Positions 1 through 8,663 of a stretch of DNA of 64,000 nucleotides are shown piece by piece. Source of the stretch: Pseudomonas fluorescens. GTDB taxonomy: Bacteria > Pseudomonadota > Gammaproteobacteria > Pseudomonadales > Pseudomonadaceae. Below the pieces are notes generated by a model. That model worked only from the letters and a program-made list of their open reading frames with translations. It did not search any database and was not told the DNA's origin. A program made the position numbers and the translations under genes. The stretch covers positions 22,998 to 86,997 of the forward strand of contig NZ_VCNJ01000015.1 in assembly GCF_005938625.1 (NCBI RefSeq), written 5' to 3'. Position 1 is the first letter of the stretch; each line of letters opens with the position of its first letter.

Positions 1-776
1 CGGCGCTGCGCGAGTCCGAGCCGAGCGTCAGCCATGAGGCGCGCGGGGCGCTGGAGTTTCTCTGTGACCATCAGGTCAGCCCGTTCCGCCTCGCCGATGC
101 CTACATGGAAGGCGCGCGACAGAACGGCGTCGACATTTTCGTCAACACCAACGTCACCGGCGTGTTGCATCACGGCAGCCGTGTAACCGGTGTGCAGACG
201 GCCGAGGAGGGCGTGTTCCACTGCAAGACGCTGATCAACGCCGGCGGTGCCTGGGCGGCGGATCTGAGCGAGTGGGCAACGGGTATTCGCATCCCGGTGA
301 AACCGGTGAAAGGCCAGATTCTGCTGACCGAGCGCATGCCGAAAATCCTCAACGGCTGCCTGACCACCAGTGATTGCTACGTGGCGCAGAAGGACAACGG
401 TGAGATCCTGATTGGCAGCACCACCGAAGACAAAGGCTTCGACGTCACCACCACCTACCCGGAGATCGCCGGGCTGGTGCAGGGTGCGGTGCGCTGCCTG
501 CCGGAACTCAAGGACGTCAATCTGAAACGCACTTGGGCGGGTTTGCGTCCGGGTTCGCCGGATGAGTTGCCGATTCTCGGGCCGATGCGTGGGGTGGAGG
601 GTTATCTGAATGCCTGCGGCCACTTCCGCACCGGGATTCTGACCTCGGCGATTACTGGCGTGCTGCTGGATAAACTGGTCAACGATGAACCGCTGCCGCT
701 GGATATCACGCCGTTTCTGGCAGATCGGTTTGAAGTCGCGCCGGTCAAACAGGAGCTGGAACTGGAACTGGTCTGA
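1..776 (+). CDS. hcnC: Hydrogen cyanide synthase subunit HcnC, 3' part
   Basis: The reading frame is open from base 3 and the first part of the gene lies before the window, so about 258 C-terminal residues are visible. The sequence has the C-terminal half of a DadA/glycine-oxidase-type FAD amine oxidoreductase: a substrate-domain beta region, then the motif RTWAGLRPGSPDELPILGP near the FAD site and the closing HFRTGILTSAITG segment. It closely matches what I remember of pseudomonad HcnC, the membrane-associated subunit that with HcnA and HcnB oxidises glycine to HCN and CO2. A glycine oxidase or D-amino-acid dehydrogenase is the alternative. hcnAB should lie just upstream outside the window. 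In studied pseudomonads hcnABC is under ANR and Gac/Rsm control, which is relevant to the leader at 3.2-3.9 kb. Confidence 0.85.
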   Translation, partial: ALRESEPSVSHEARGALEFLCDHQVSPFRLADAYMEGARQNGVDIFVNTNVTGVLHHGSRVTGVQTAEEGVFHCKTLINAGGAWAADLSEWATGIRIPVKPVKGQILLTERMPKILNGCLTTSDCYVAQKDNGEILIGSTTEDKGFDVTTTYPEIAGLVQGAVRCLPELKDVNLKRTWAGLRPGSPDELPILGPMRGVEGYLNACGHFRTGILTSAITGVLLDKLVNDEPLPLDITPFLADRFEVAPVKQELELELV

Positions 777-787
777 CCTTGGCAAGA

Positions 788-899
788 TGATCGTTCCCAC
801 GCTCCGCGTGGGAACGCCTCAAGGGACGCTCCGCGTTCCAGCTTGCGAATTGGAACGCAGAGCGTCCCGGGCTGTATTCCCACGCGGAGCGTGGGAACA
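788..899. repeat. Inverted repeat pair, GTTCCCACGCTC family
   Basis: The gap between hcnC and the convergent antiporter gene is filled by palindromic units: GTTCCCACGCTCCGCGTGGGAAC at the left and TTCCCACGCGGAGCGTGGGAA at the right. Between them are inverted GGACGCTCCGCGTTCCA and TGGAACGCAGAGCGTCC arms. The same family recurs at 39164-39289 and starts again at the window end (63983). It may fold as a bidirectional terminator for the two converging genes. Confidence 0.85.
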
Positions 900-911
900 A
901 TCGGGTGTGGC

Positions 912-2720
912 TCAAGATTTGCGGGATTCTTCTTCAAGTTGGTCGGACTCAAACAACCGCGCCAGCTCCGCCCGGGCTTCCTGGGCGGTTTGCAGGACTT
1001 TCGCCGCATCGTCGTAGATCGCGTGCTGTGCCTCCAGCACCTGTTCGTCGTGATGCTTGAAGCGCTTGATCCGCGCATCGGCCTGGGCCTGGGTCAAACC
1101 GAGTCCGACCAAGGTGCGCCGGCTCATTTCCAGACTCGAATAATAGGTCTCACGAATCGCCTCCGCGCCGACATCAACCAAGCGGTGCACGTGCTGACGG
1201 TTACGTGCCCGGGCGATGATCTTCATGTGCGGATACAGCTTGCGCACCACCTCGGCGGTCTTGATGTTGGTCTCCGGATCATCCGTGGCGATCACGAAAT
1301 ATTCCGCCTCGCCGACCTTGGCCGCATTGAGGATTTCCGGGCGCATCGGGTCGCCGTAGAACACCGGCACACCGCCGAAACTGCGTGACAGTTCGATGGT
1401 TTCCACCGAGGTGTCCAGCGCGACGAATTTGATGTTCTGCGCACGCAGAATCCGCGCGACGATCTGGCCCATCCGGCCCATGCCGGCGATCACCACACGC
1501 GGGGTGTCAGTGTCGATCTCACGGTATTTTTCCGGCACTTCCACCGGCTGCACTTTCGGGCTGACCAGCCGCGCGCAGAGCAACAGCAGCAGTGGCGTCA
1601 CCGCCATCGACAGAGTGATGGTCAGCACCAGCAGGTCATACAAGCGCGGTTCGAACAGGCCCTGATCACGACCGATCTTGAACACCACAAAGGCGAATTC
1701 ACCACCCGCCGCCAAGACGATACCGAGGCGAATCGCACTGACCTTGTTCAAGCCACCGGCCAGACGTCCGACGACGAACAGCAGCGGCAATTTCAGACCG
1801 ATCAACAGCAGCGTCAGCCCCAACACGGTGATCGGCGCGCTGAGCAGCAAACTAAGGTTGGCGCCCATGCCGACGCTGATGAAAAACAGCCCGAGCAGCA
1901 AACCTTTGAACGGCTCGATCTGCGCTTCCAGTTCATGGCGATATTCCGAATCCGCCAACAGCAGACCGGCGAGAAACGCCCCCAACGCCATCGACACACC
2001 GACCAGATCCATCAACCACGCCGTGCCGATCACCACCAGCAACGCCGTGGCCGTCGACACTTCCGGCAGACCGGTTTTCGCCACCACGCGAAACACTGGC
2101 CGCAACAGATAACGCCCACCGACCACGACCACGGCGATACCGCCGAGCACTTGCAAGGCGTGATTCAGGCCCTCGGCATTGCTGGTGTCCTGAGCACCAC
2201 CGGCAAGCATCGGCACCAGCGCAATCAGCGGTATCGCCGCGATGTCCTGGAACAGCAGAATCGCAAACGCCAGTCGCCCGTGTGGGCTGGTCAGTTCCTT
2301 GCGTTCAGCCAGACTTTGCAGGCCGAATGCCGTCGAGGACAGCGCCAGACCAAGGCCAAGCACAATCGCACTGTTCAACGGTTGGCCAAATACCGACAAC
2401 GCCAGCACGCCAATCACCGAAGCCGTCAGCAGCACCTGCGCCAGACCGACGCCGAACACTGATTTGCGCATCACCCACAAGCGTCGCGGCGACAGCTCAA
2501 GACCAATGATGAACAGCAGCAACACCACGCCCAGTTCGGAAATATGCGCGACGCTTTGTGGGTTGCCGATCAGGCCCAGCACCGACGGGCCGATGATCAC
2601 CCCGGCAAACAGGTAACCGAGCACGGCGCCCAGCTGCAGACGTTTGGCCAAAGGCACGGTGAGCACGGCCGCGAACAGAAAGACGACGGCGGCTTGCAAC
2701 AGATTGCCTTCATGGGGCAT
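912..2720 (-). CDS. CPA2-family monovalent cation:proton antiporter with RCK/TrkA-N domain
   Basis: The 602-residue protein has a Kef-type plan. About 12-13 hydrophobic segments fill residues 5-385, including the family signature region LGVVLLLFIIGLELSPRRLW (about 63-82). A cytosolic TrkA-N/RCK nucleotide-binding domain begins near residue 408 with the Rossmann motif VVIAGMGRMGQIV. Such proteins exchange K+ (or Na+) for H+ across the inner membrane and are gated by nucleotide or glutathione ligands. It resembles KefB/KefC, but no KefG/KefF ancillary subunit gene is adjacent, so glutathione gating cannot be claimed. The start ATG at 2720 follows a GGAGTAACCCC-like Shine-Dalgarno region. It stands alone and converges with hcnC. 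Confidence 0.88.
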   Translation of the reverse strand: MPHEGNLLQAAVVFLFAAVLTVPLAKRLQLGAVLGYLFAGVIIGPSVLGLIGNPQSVAHISELGVVLLLFIIGLELSPRRLWVMRKSVFGVGLAQVLLTASVIGVLALSVFGQPLNSAIVLGLGLALSSTAFGLQSLAERKELTSPHGRLAFAILLFQDIAAIPLIALVPMLAGGAQDTSNAEGLNHALQVLGGIAVVVVGGRYLLRPVFRVVAKTGLPEVSTATALLVVIGTAWLMDLVGVSMALGAFLAGLLLADSEYRHELEAQIEPFKGLLLGLFFISVGMGANLSLLLSAPITVLGLTLLLIGLKLPLLFVVGRLAGGLNKVSAIRLGIVLAAGGEFAFVVFKIGRDQGLFEPRLYDLLVLTITLSMAVTPLLLLLCARLVSPKVQPVEVPEKYREIDTDTPRVVIAGMGRMGQIVARILRAQNIKFVALDTSVETIELSRSFGGVPVFYGDPMRPEILNAAKVGEAEYFVIATDDPETNIKTAEVVRKLYPHMKIIARARNRQHVHRLVDVGAEAIRETYYSSLEMSRRTLVGLGLTQAQADARIKRFKHHDEQVLEAQHAIYDDAAKVLQTAQEARAELARLFESDQLEEESRKS

Positions 2721-3023
2721 GGGGTTACTCCTGACAACGGTACGGCGGGGGCGACAAGGATAAGGGCTGAGTTCCTGTCACACCACTGGCACTTTCGGGT
2801 GGCGATTTTCGATTAATGTCTTTCGATGGGCGTAAAAGGCCTTGCGCTGAAGAGTGTCAGGCGCCTTGGGATTGCTTTGCGGACAAAGGCGCTTCGCCAA
2901 TTATCTGGTTGGGTAAAGTTATACTTTGGTCTTGGATGTCAGTGCGTGATATTGCCGAGCCATTGCGCGATAACTCGATAATCGCTGGCGATGGGCGAAG
3001 TTTTTAATTGGAGATTCATTCAT

Positions 3024-3098
3024 ATGTCATCGGCGAGTGTGCGAGTGGTCGATAATGCAAAGCTCGAAATGCCCGTATTACGCCAGGCAGTTGCGTGA
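3024..3098 (+). CDS. Possible 24-residue leader peptide
   Basis: A short frame starts at ATG 3024, preceded by TTGGAG ten bases upstream, and ends at TGA 3096-3098. The product would begin MSSASVRVVDNAKLEMPVLR. It lies in the long leader upstream of the oxidoreductase gene and has no recognisable family. A ribosome-binding site this good is suggestive, but a frame of 24 codons can occur by chance, so this may not be a gene. Confidence 0.25.
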   Translation: MSSASVRVVDNAKLEMPVLRQAVA

Positions 3099-3148
3099 AC
3101 TGGATAGTTCATAGTGTGCGACCTGTGATTAAATGTTTGTTACAACGA

Positions 3149-3178
3149 TTGACAAGCTGAAGGCTCCGAATCTACTAT
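3149..3178 (+). promoter_or_regulatory. Candidate sigma-70 promoter for the oxidoreductase/AfsA operon
   Basis: TTGACA at 3149-3154 and TACTAT at 3173-3178 are separated by 18 bases and lie just upstream of the first copy of the repeated leader element. A transcript from here would carry a 5' leader of about 700 bases containing all three element copies. A heptamer GGCTGTA occurs twice between the promoter and copy one (about 3195 and 3209). The transcription start was inferred from sequence only. Confidence 0.45.
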
Positions 3179-3220
3179 TTTTCACCCGAGATGCTGGCTG
3201 TATATAACGGCTGTAATAAA

Positions 3221-3306
3221 GCGACCAGGATGGTCGCGAGAAGTTTTCACAAGGAATTGAAACTTTGTATCTGGACTCCATTGGATCGGAATCTCTACGT
3301 TTTCAG
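3221..3306 (+). repeat. Leader element copy A: hairpin-embedded RBS plus start-like codon
   Basis: Copy A has AAGGA at 3251-3255 in the 8-base loop of a hairpin with arms TTTCA (3245-3249) and TGAAA (3258-3262). A TTG codon sits nine bases further on at 3265. The following codons read LYLDSIGSES, matching VYLDSIDSER at the start of the real gene at 3885. A separate perfect hairpin, GCGACC-AGGAT-GGTCGC, sits at 3221-3237. The open frame continues to 3519 (84 codons) without resemblance to a known protein, so it is probably a decayed copy or a decoy/regulatory frame. Confidence 0.7.
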
Positions 3307-3640
3307 CGCGCTCCCTATATAGGTTTCAGCGTGGCGCAAGATCATGCGCCGGCTGAAATTCCGGCGTCATTATTGCGTCGCCAAATTCACGGCAGTCACT
3401 CGATAGGGTCCCGGGAAACCGCGGGTTCAGACGAGTTTATCTTCTTGAAAAATCGAAAACCCCTTTGCGGATTGTTTGCTTGCCAAACCGCAGGTAGCGC
3501 GTTTTTGAACGGTTCTTAACGACGACTTCAAATCAGTCTGATCGAGGCGAGCATTCATGTGCTTGTCAATCCGTCACACTGCTCAGGTTTTCAGTCTTAA
3601 GTTGTACTAGCTATCAAGATAAGTACAGCTTTTAAAGTAA

Positions 3641-3693
3641 AGATTTCATAAGGATTTGAAGTTTTGTACTTGGATTGGTGTCGCGTTTTTTAA
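3641..3693 (+). repeat. Leader element copy B: hairpin-embedded RBS plus start-like codon
   Basis: Copy B repeats the arrangement: arms TTTCA (3644-3648) and TGAAG (3657-3661) enclose an 8-base loop with AAGGA at 3650-3654. A TTG follows at 3664 with the same nine-base spacing as the other copies. Its frame reads LYLD and then diverges, stopping at TAA 3691-3693 after nine codons. It is 399 bases after copy A and 221 before the true start, and the sequence between copies is not obviously repeated. Confidence 0.68.
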
Positions 3694-3860
3694 CGAGCAT
3701 ACAAATAACTCGATCGGCTCTCAATAAGTCGCGGAGCCGTGCGAGTGCGTTTTATGTGTGTGCTAACCAAGTGCTGATATCTCCCGGATCTTCGTCGAGT
3801 CGTGATCGGACGTTTTGATGCGACCTCTGCTGTAGTGCGCAAATAAGCACATTAAATCTG

Positions 3861-3917
3861 AAGTTTTCATAAGGACTTGAAACTGTGTACTTGGATTCCA
3901 TTGATTCAGAGCGTCAA
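3861..3917 (+). promoter_or_regulatory. Leader element copy C: native RBS hairpin of the oxidoreductase gene
   Basis: Copy C is the functional version. AAGGA (3871-3875) lies in the loop of a TTTCA/TGAAA hairpin (3865-3869 and 3878-3882), nine bases before the GTG at 3885. A GGA triplet displayed in a loop over the ribosome-binding site is the known binding signature of RsmA/RsmE/CsrA repressors. With copies A and B the leader has three such sites. Rsm control is inferred, not shown. Confidence 0.55.
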
Positions 3918-6900
3918 CGCCTGCAACCGGACAAACTCGCGACTGCTGAGGCTCAGGCGGCATTGTCGCGAATCGAGCGGTATGACAGTCGCTCGATGTA
4001 CTGCCGAGAACATGCACTGCCCAACGAGCGGATCTTTTTGAGTGGTCAGCAGGCGCTGGTGAGGTTGCTGCTGTCGCAGGCCGAACTGGATCGATCCAAC
4101 GGTATTCGCACGGCGGGGTTCGTCAGTGGCTACCGGGGTTCACCGCTGGGTGGTGTCGACCGCGAACTGGTCAAGGCCAAGGCTGTGCTGGAGAGTGCGA
4201 ACATCCGTTTTCTGCCCGCGATCAATGAAGATCTGGCAGCCACGGCCCTGATCGGTACGCAGCGCGTCGAAAGTGATCCGCAGCGTCTGTATGACGGCGT
4301 ATTCGGCATGTGGTACGGCAAGGGGCCCGGGGTCGACCGCTCCGGTGACGCGATCAAGCACGGCAGTTCCTATGGCTCCTCACCCAACGGTGGTGTTCTG
4401 GTGGTCACTGGCGACGATCACGGTTGCGTGTCGTCATCGATGTCGCATCAATCCGACCGCACGCTGATCGCCTGGGGTTTGCCGGTGATTCATCCGGCAG
4501 GCCTTGATGACTACGAGCGCTGCGGTCTGTGGGGGTGGGCGCTGTCGCGCGTTTCGGGATTGTGGGTGGGTTTCAAGGCCATCACCGAAACCGTCGAGGC
4601 AACGGCCTCCGTTGAATCGATCCCGCTACCCGAGTTCGTCACCCCCGAGATCAATCCGGGACCGGACGGTCTGCATTGGCGCTGGCCGGACCTGCCGGGC
4701 ATGCAGATCGAGCGCCGGACCGCGTTCAAATTCGACGCCGCCCGCGCCTTTGCCCTGGCGAACCCGATCGATACCGCGGTCACCGCGCCCGCCCGGCCAA
4801 CGTTAGTGATCGGCGCGGTGGGCAAGGCGTATGGCGATGTGCGCCAGGCCTTGCAGCAATGTGGCATCTCCCTCGAACAACTGGAAAACGCCGGCGTCGC
4901 GCTGCTCAAGATCAACCTGGTCTATCCACTGTCGCCTGTTCTGGAGGCCTGGACCCTGCGCGCCGGTAAAGTACTGATCATCGAAGAGAAGCAGGCGATC
5001 GTCGAAGAACAGCTCAAACAGAAGTACTACAACGCGGCGCATGACCAGCGTGCGGTGATCATCGGCAAGACCGACGAACACGGCCAACCGCTGATCTCGG
5101 ATCACGAAGAGCTGCGACCGTCGCGCATCGCCGCAGTGCTCAAGCAGCGTCTGCAAGGTTTGGGCATTGATCTCGGTCTTCCCGATTTCTGGCGCCTGCC
5201 CAGCGTCTCGCGGATGGAAGACTGGATCCGGCGCACGCCTTACCTGTGTTCCGGTTGCCCGCACAACACCTCCACTCAGGTGCCCAAGGGCAGTGAAGCG
5301 CGGCTCGGTATCGGTTGCCATGCAATGGCCGCGCGCATGCCTGAGCGTTCGACTACAGGCAGCGTGCAGATGGGTGGAGAAGGGGTCGACTGGCTGGGCC
5401 AGGCACCGTTCGTGCAAACCCCGCACATCTTCCAGAACATCGGCGACGGGACCTTTTTTCACTCCGGTTTCCTCGCGGTGCGTCAGGGCATCGCGGCCGG
5501 TGCGACCATCACCTACAAGCTGCTCTACAACGACGCCGTTGCCATGACCGGTGGCCAGCCGATCGACGGCAAGCTCACGGTGAAGAAAGCCGTTGAGCTG
5601 CTCAAGGCCGAAGGCGCGCAGCGAATCGTGGTGGTGGCGGACGACCTGCAGCGTTATCAGGCACATGACAGTCTGCCCCAGGGCATCGAAGTATTTCACC
5701 GTGAAAAGCTCGAAGAAGTGCAGTTGCAACTGCGCGACACCCGTGGCGTCAGCGTACTGATTTTCGATCAGGTCTGCGCCGTCGAGGGTCGTCGACGCAA
5801 GAAGCAATTGCCGGCCCCGCTGGTGAAGACTGAAGTGGTCATCAACGAAGCGGTCTGTGAAGGATGCGGCGACTGCCAGGTCAAATCCAACTGCCTGTCG
5901 GTGATCCCGGTGCAAACGCCGTTCGGCGCCAAGCGTCGCATCGATCCGCACTCGTGCAACACCGATCTGTCGTGCATCAAGGGCTTCTGCCCAAGCTTTG
6001 TGACGGTGACCGGCAAGCCGCGGCAACGGCCGCGCAAACTCGCCGACAGCGCCCAGGTGCTGGCGCGGGCCGAAGCGCTGGCGCTGGCGCTGCCGCACGT
6101 AGCGCGTTCGCTCGACCTGCCGTATGAAATGCTGCTGGTGGGTGTTGGCGGCACCGGTGTGGTGACCGTGGCGCGGGCGATTGCCATGGCCGCTCACCTC
6201 GACGGACGTGCGGTCAGCGTGCTCGACTTTACCGGTTTTGCGCAAAAGGGCGGGGCCGTATTGAGCCACATACGTCTGGCCGGTGACGCCGATGCGTTGC
6301 ACCAGCACCGCATCGACATCGGCGGTGCCGACCTGCTGCTTGCTGCCGATCTGGTGGTGGCCAGTGAAGACGATGCGCTGGCAACGCTGCGACCGGACAA
6401 AACCGTGGTCATCGCCAACAGTGCTCTGACCCAGACTGGCGCAATGCTGCGCAATACCCGATTGGGTATAGAAACCGACGCGATTCAAACGTTTCTGAAG
6501 CAAAAGGTCGGCGCCGAACACTTCCACAGCCTGGATGCCGGTGAGTTGGCGACCAGCCTGGTCAGCCCGATGCAAGCCAACATGCTGTTGCTCGGTTACG
6601 CGTGGCAGAAGGGCACGATACCGGTGTCGTTGCCGGCGCTGAAAAAAGCCATTGATCTGGCCGGCAGCGCCGCGACCAACCATTTGGCTTTCGCCTGGGG
6701 CCGGTTGTGGGCGCAGGATTCGGCTTTTGTCGCGCCTTACCTGGAGCAACCCGTGGATGCCGTGTCGACAATTGCGATCCGCGACATCAGCGACATGCGC
6801 GGCCGCCGCGAAAGCCTCGAACAAATGGTCGACCATCGCAGCGAGTTCCTCAGCGGCTACCAGAATGCAGCGTATGCGGCGCGTTACCGCAAGGTCATCG

Positions 6901-7535
6901 AGCAACTGCGAGCGCTGCCGGCGGCCGGTGATGACAGCGCGCTGACCCAGGCAGTGACACGCAACCTCTTCAAGCTGATGGCTTACAAGGACGAGTACGA
7001 AGTTGCACGGCTGCTCACCACGCGCAGTTTCACTGACTCGCTGAAGGCCCGCTTCGACGGTGGCATTCGTCTGAAATTCCACTTTGCCTTGCCGCTGCTG
7101 CGCAAGAACCAGGCGAGCACCGGCGAGCCGAAAAAGATCGCGCTTTCCGGCTGGATCCTGCCGCTGCTGAAGGTCCTGGCCAAGGGCCGGGTGTTGCGCA
7201 ACACCCGGTTCGATCCGCTGGGCTTCTCTGCCGAGCGCCGCGAAGAGCGTCGCTTGCTCAATGACTACGAGCAAACCCTGCAACGCCTGTTGCCGAAATT
7301 GAACTCGGAGAATCTGTCGGCGTTCGTCGCCTGGGCAAATCTGCCGGATTCGATTCGCGGCTACGGTCACGTCAAGGAGCGCTCGATCGCGGCGGCGCGT
7401 CTGCGCGAGAAAGAACTCATCGAACAGATTCTGGCGGACAAGCCGGTCATTCACGGTGTCGAGTCATGGCAGCCATCCACCGTCATCGCCAGGCAACTGA
7501 GCGAGGAAGAGCGCGACGTGATGGAAGCCTCTTGA
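3885..7535 (+). CDS. Fused indolepyruvate/2-oxoacid:ferredoxin oxidoreductase
   Basis: This 1216-residue protein joins the subunits of a 2-oxoacid:ferredoxin oxidoreductase in one chain. The TPP site is around 518-558 (GDGTFFHSG, then NDAVAMTGGQ). The cluster-binding cysteines are in CEGCGDC near 657 and CNTDLSCIKGFC near 692. The gamma-type domain starts near 750 with VGVGGTGVVTVA. The family decarboxylates aryl- or branched-chain 2-oxoacids to acyl-CoA while reducing ferredoxin. As first gene of a biosynthetic operon it probably supplies an acyl-CoA starter rather than serving catabolism; that is inference. GTG 3885 is chosen because the same RBS and first codons are repeated upstream; an internal ATG at 3996 is the alternative. 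Confidence 0.85.
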   Translation: MYLDSIDSERQRLQPDKLATAEAQAALSRIERYDSRSMYCREHALPNERIFLSGQQALVRLLLSQAELDRSNGIRTAGFVSGYRGSPLGGVDRELVKAKAVLESANIRFLPAINEDLAATALIGTQRVESDPQRLYDGVFGMWYGKGPGVDRSGDAIKHGSSYGSSPNGGVLVVTGDDHGCVSSSMSHQSDRTLIAWGLPVIHPAGLDDYERCGLWGWALSRVSGLWVGFKAITETVEATASVESIPLPEFVTPEINPGPDGLHWRWPDLPGMQIERRTAFKFDAARAFALANPIDTAVTAPARPTLVIGAVGKAYGDVRQALQQCGISLEQLENAGVALLKINLVYPLSPVLEAWTLRAGKVLIIEEKQAIVEEQLKQKYYNAAHDQRAVIIGKTDEHGQPLISDHEELRPSRIAAVLKQRLQGLGIDLGLPDFWRLPSVSRMEDWIRRTPYLCSGCPHNTSTQVPKGSEARLGIGCHAMAARMPERSTTGSVQMGGEGVDWLGQAPFVQTPHIFQNIGDGTFFHSGFLAVRQGIAAGATITYKLLYNDAVAMTGGQPIDGKLTVKKAVELLKAEGAQRIVVVADDLQRYQAHDSLPQGIEVFHREKLEEVQLQLRDTRGVSVLIFDQVCAVEGRRRKKQLPAPLVKTEVVINEAVCEGCGDCQVKSNCLSVIPVQTPFGAKRRIDPHSCNTDLSCIKGFCPSFVTVTGKPRQRPRKLADSAQVLARAEALALALPHVARSLDLPYEMLLVGVGGTGVVTVARAIAMAAHLDGRAVSVLDFTGFAQKGGAVLSHIRLAGDADALHQHRIDIGGADLLLAADLVVASEDDALATLRPDKTVVIANSALTQTGAMLRNTRLGIETDAIQTFLKQKVGAEHFHSLDAGELATSLVSPMQANMLLLGYAWQKGTIPVSLPALKKAIDLAGSAATNHLAFAWGRLWAQDSAFVAPYLEQPVDAVSTIAIRDISDMRGRRESLEQMVDHRSEFLSGYQNAAYAARYRKVIEQLRALPAAGDDSALTQAVTRNLFKLMAYKDEYEVARLLTTRSFTDSLKARFDGGIRLKFHFALPLLRKNQASTGEPKKIALSGWILPLLKVLAKGRVLRNTRFDPLGFSAERREERRLLNDYEQTLQRLLPKLNSENLSAFVAWANLPDSIRGYGHVKERSIAAARLREKELIEQILADKPVIHGVESWQPSTVIARQLSEEERDVMEAS

Positions 7536-7598
7536 CCGAAGGCTACGCCAGCCCCGCAGAACAACAAATACAACAACTACCCAGATGAGCTGATAACG

Positions 7599-8663
7599 AT
7601 GAATAACGACAGCATTGCGCCCGACCTCCTGCACAAAGGTTCGGCTGACGACGTTTTGATTGGCGCCCCCAGAGACGCGCTGCCGCTGTATGTGAACGAA
7701 ACACTGATCGAGGCCAACGGGCATAACCCGTTGGTAGGCAATTACGCTGCAGGCGCCAACCAGCCACGCCGCTTCGAGATTACGCCCGAGCTGCAGAAAA
7801 ACAGCCGAATGGGTGGCGATGATGAATGGAATCGGCTGAGGGCGCTGCCGTACCAGATCGTCGCCGCACAGCTGGAGGCCGCTGGAATCCGCAGCGATAG
7901 CCTGGAAGCCGCCGTGGCCGCGCTGTGCGAATCGATTCCGGCGATCCGCCGCGCCAGTTCGTTCCGCTTCATCAATAACGCCGACAATTATTTCTTCTAT
8001 CGCAAGGCGCACGAACATGTGCCGGGGACGATGTTCATCGAGGCGGCGCGGCAAGCGGTTTATCACCACCTGTATCACCACACCGACCATGCGCGCGGCG
8101 CCGTCACCGTCAGCGTCAATGAGCTGAACGCGAGTTTTTTCGCTTACGCAGAACTGATGTATCCGATCGAACTGGTGGTCGACAACATGACCCCGAGCGA
8201 TGCCACGTCGCCGAAGAAAATCCATCTGCGCGTTGCGTTCTATCAACGTCAGACCCTGTTCGCCACCGTCGACACCAAAGCCACCGTGATCGACATGCCG
8301 CTGTTCGAAAAGACCCGCAATATCTTCATCTACTGCAACGACTGGTTTGCACCGCTGCAACCGTTGAAGCTGGCCTGCACGATCAGCGACGCGCAGGGGC
8401 GCAAAGTTGAAGTGCAGCTATTGGGCCTGGGCAAGAGCGGTTGCGTGACGACAACGGCGGATATGTCCGAGCCGGTCACTCTGCAAATCGTCTATGAAGG
8501 CAAATTGAGTTTTACCGCCGGCATCCGCCCCGTCGGGCAGGGCAAGCATTCTTCGTGGGAATTCGCCGAGGTAGATTTCAACGGCTTGCAAGTGATCAGC
8601 GACATGATCAAGCGCGGCTTTGTCCACCTCGATGAGCCGGCCCTTGCGGCCTTGCAGCAATGA
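7599..8663 (+). CDS. AfsA-type (A-factor biosynthesis) hotdog protein
   Basis: The 354-residue protein carries the AfsA signature HEHVPGTMFIEAARQA at about 138-153, in a hotdog domain spanning roughly 110-230. AfsA of Streptomyces condenses a beta-ketoacyl thioester with dihydroxyacetone phosphate to start gamma-butyrolactone synthesis. An equivalent C3 condensation is possible here, but other pseudomonad hotdog members may act as dehydratases or thioesterases. The last 100 residues (VQLLGLGKSGC then AEVDFNGLQ) have a PilZ-like beta pattern without the RxxxR c-di-GMP box. It starts 63 bases after the oxidoreductase, and its TGA overlaps the next ATG, so it belongs to the same operon. Confidence 0.78.
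   Translation: MNNDSIAPDLLHKGSADDVLIGAPRDALPLYVNETLIEANGHNPLVGNYAAGANQPRRFEITPELQKNSRMGGDDEWNRLRALPYQIVAAQLEAAGIRSDSLEAAVAALCESIPAIRRASSFRFINNADNYFFYRKAHEHVPGTMFIEAARQAVYHHLYHHTDHARGAVTVSVNELNASFFAYAELMYPIELVVDNMTPSDATSPKKIHLRVAFYQRQTLFATVDTKATVIDMPLFEKTRNIFIYCNDWFAPLQPLKLACTISDAQGRKVEVQLLGLGKSGCVTTTADMSEPVTLQIVYEGKLSFTAGIRPVGQGKHSSWEFAEVDFNGLQVISDMIKRGFVHLDEPALAALQQ

Noticed and set aside
3196..3216. LexA-like sequence CTGTATATAACGGCTG
   Set aside because: The right half lacks ACAG, so it is not an SOS box; the good one is at 35664.
3763..4017. 84-codon minus-strand frame over the start of the oxidoreductase gene
   Set aside because: It covers the conserved leader element and start of a strong plus-strand gene, with no motif or ribosome-binding site of its own.
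4803..7454. 883-codon open frame on the minus strand opposite the oxidoreductase gene
   Set aside because: It is antisense to a gene with intact TPP and Fe-S motifs. Its composition (Arg/Gln/His rich, no domain) is typical of GC-rich shadow frames.
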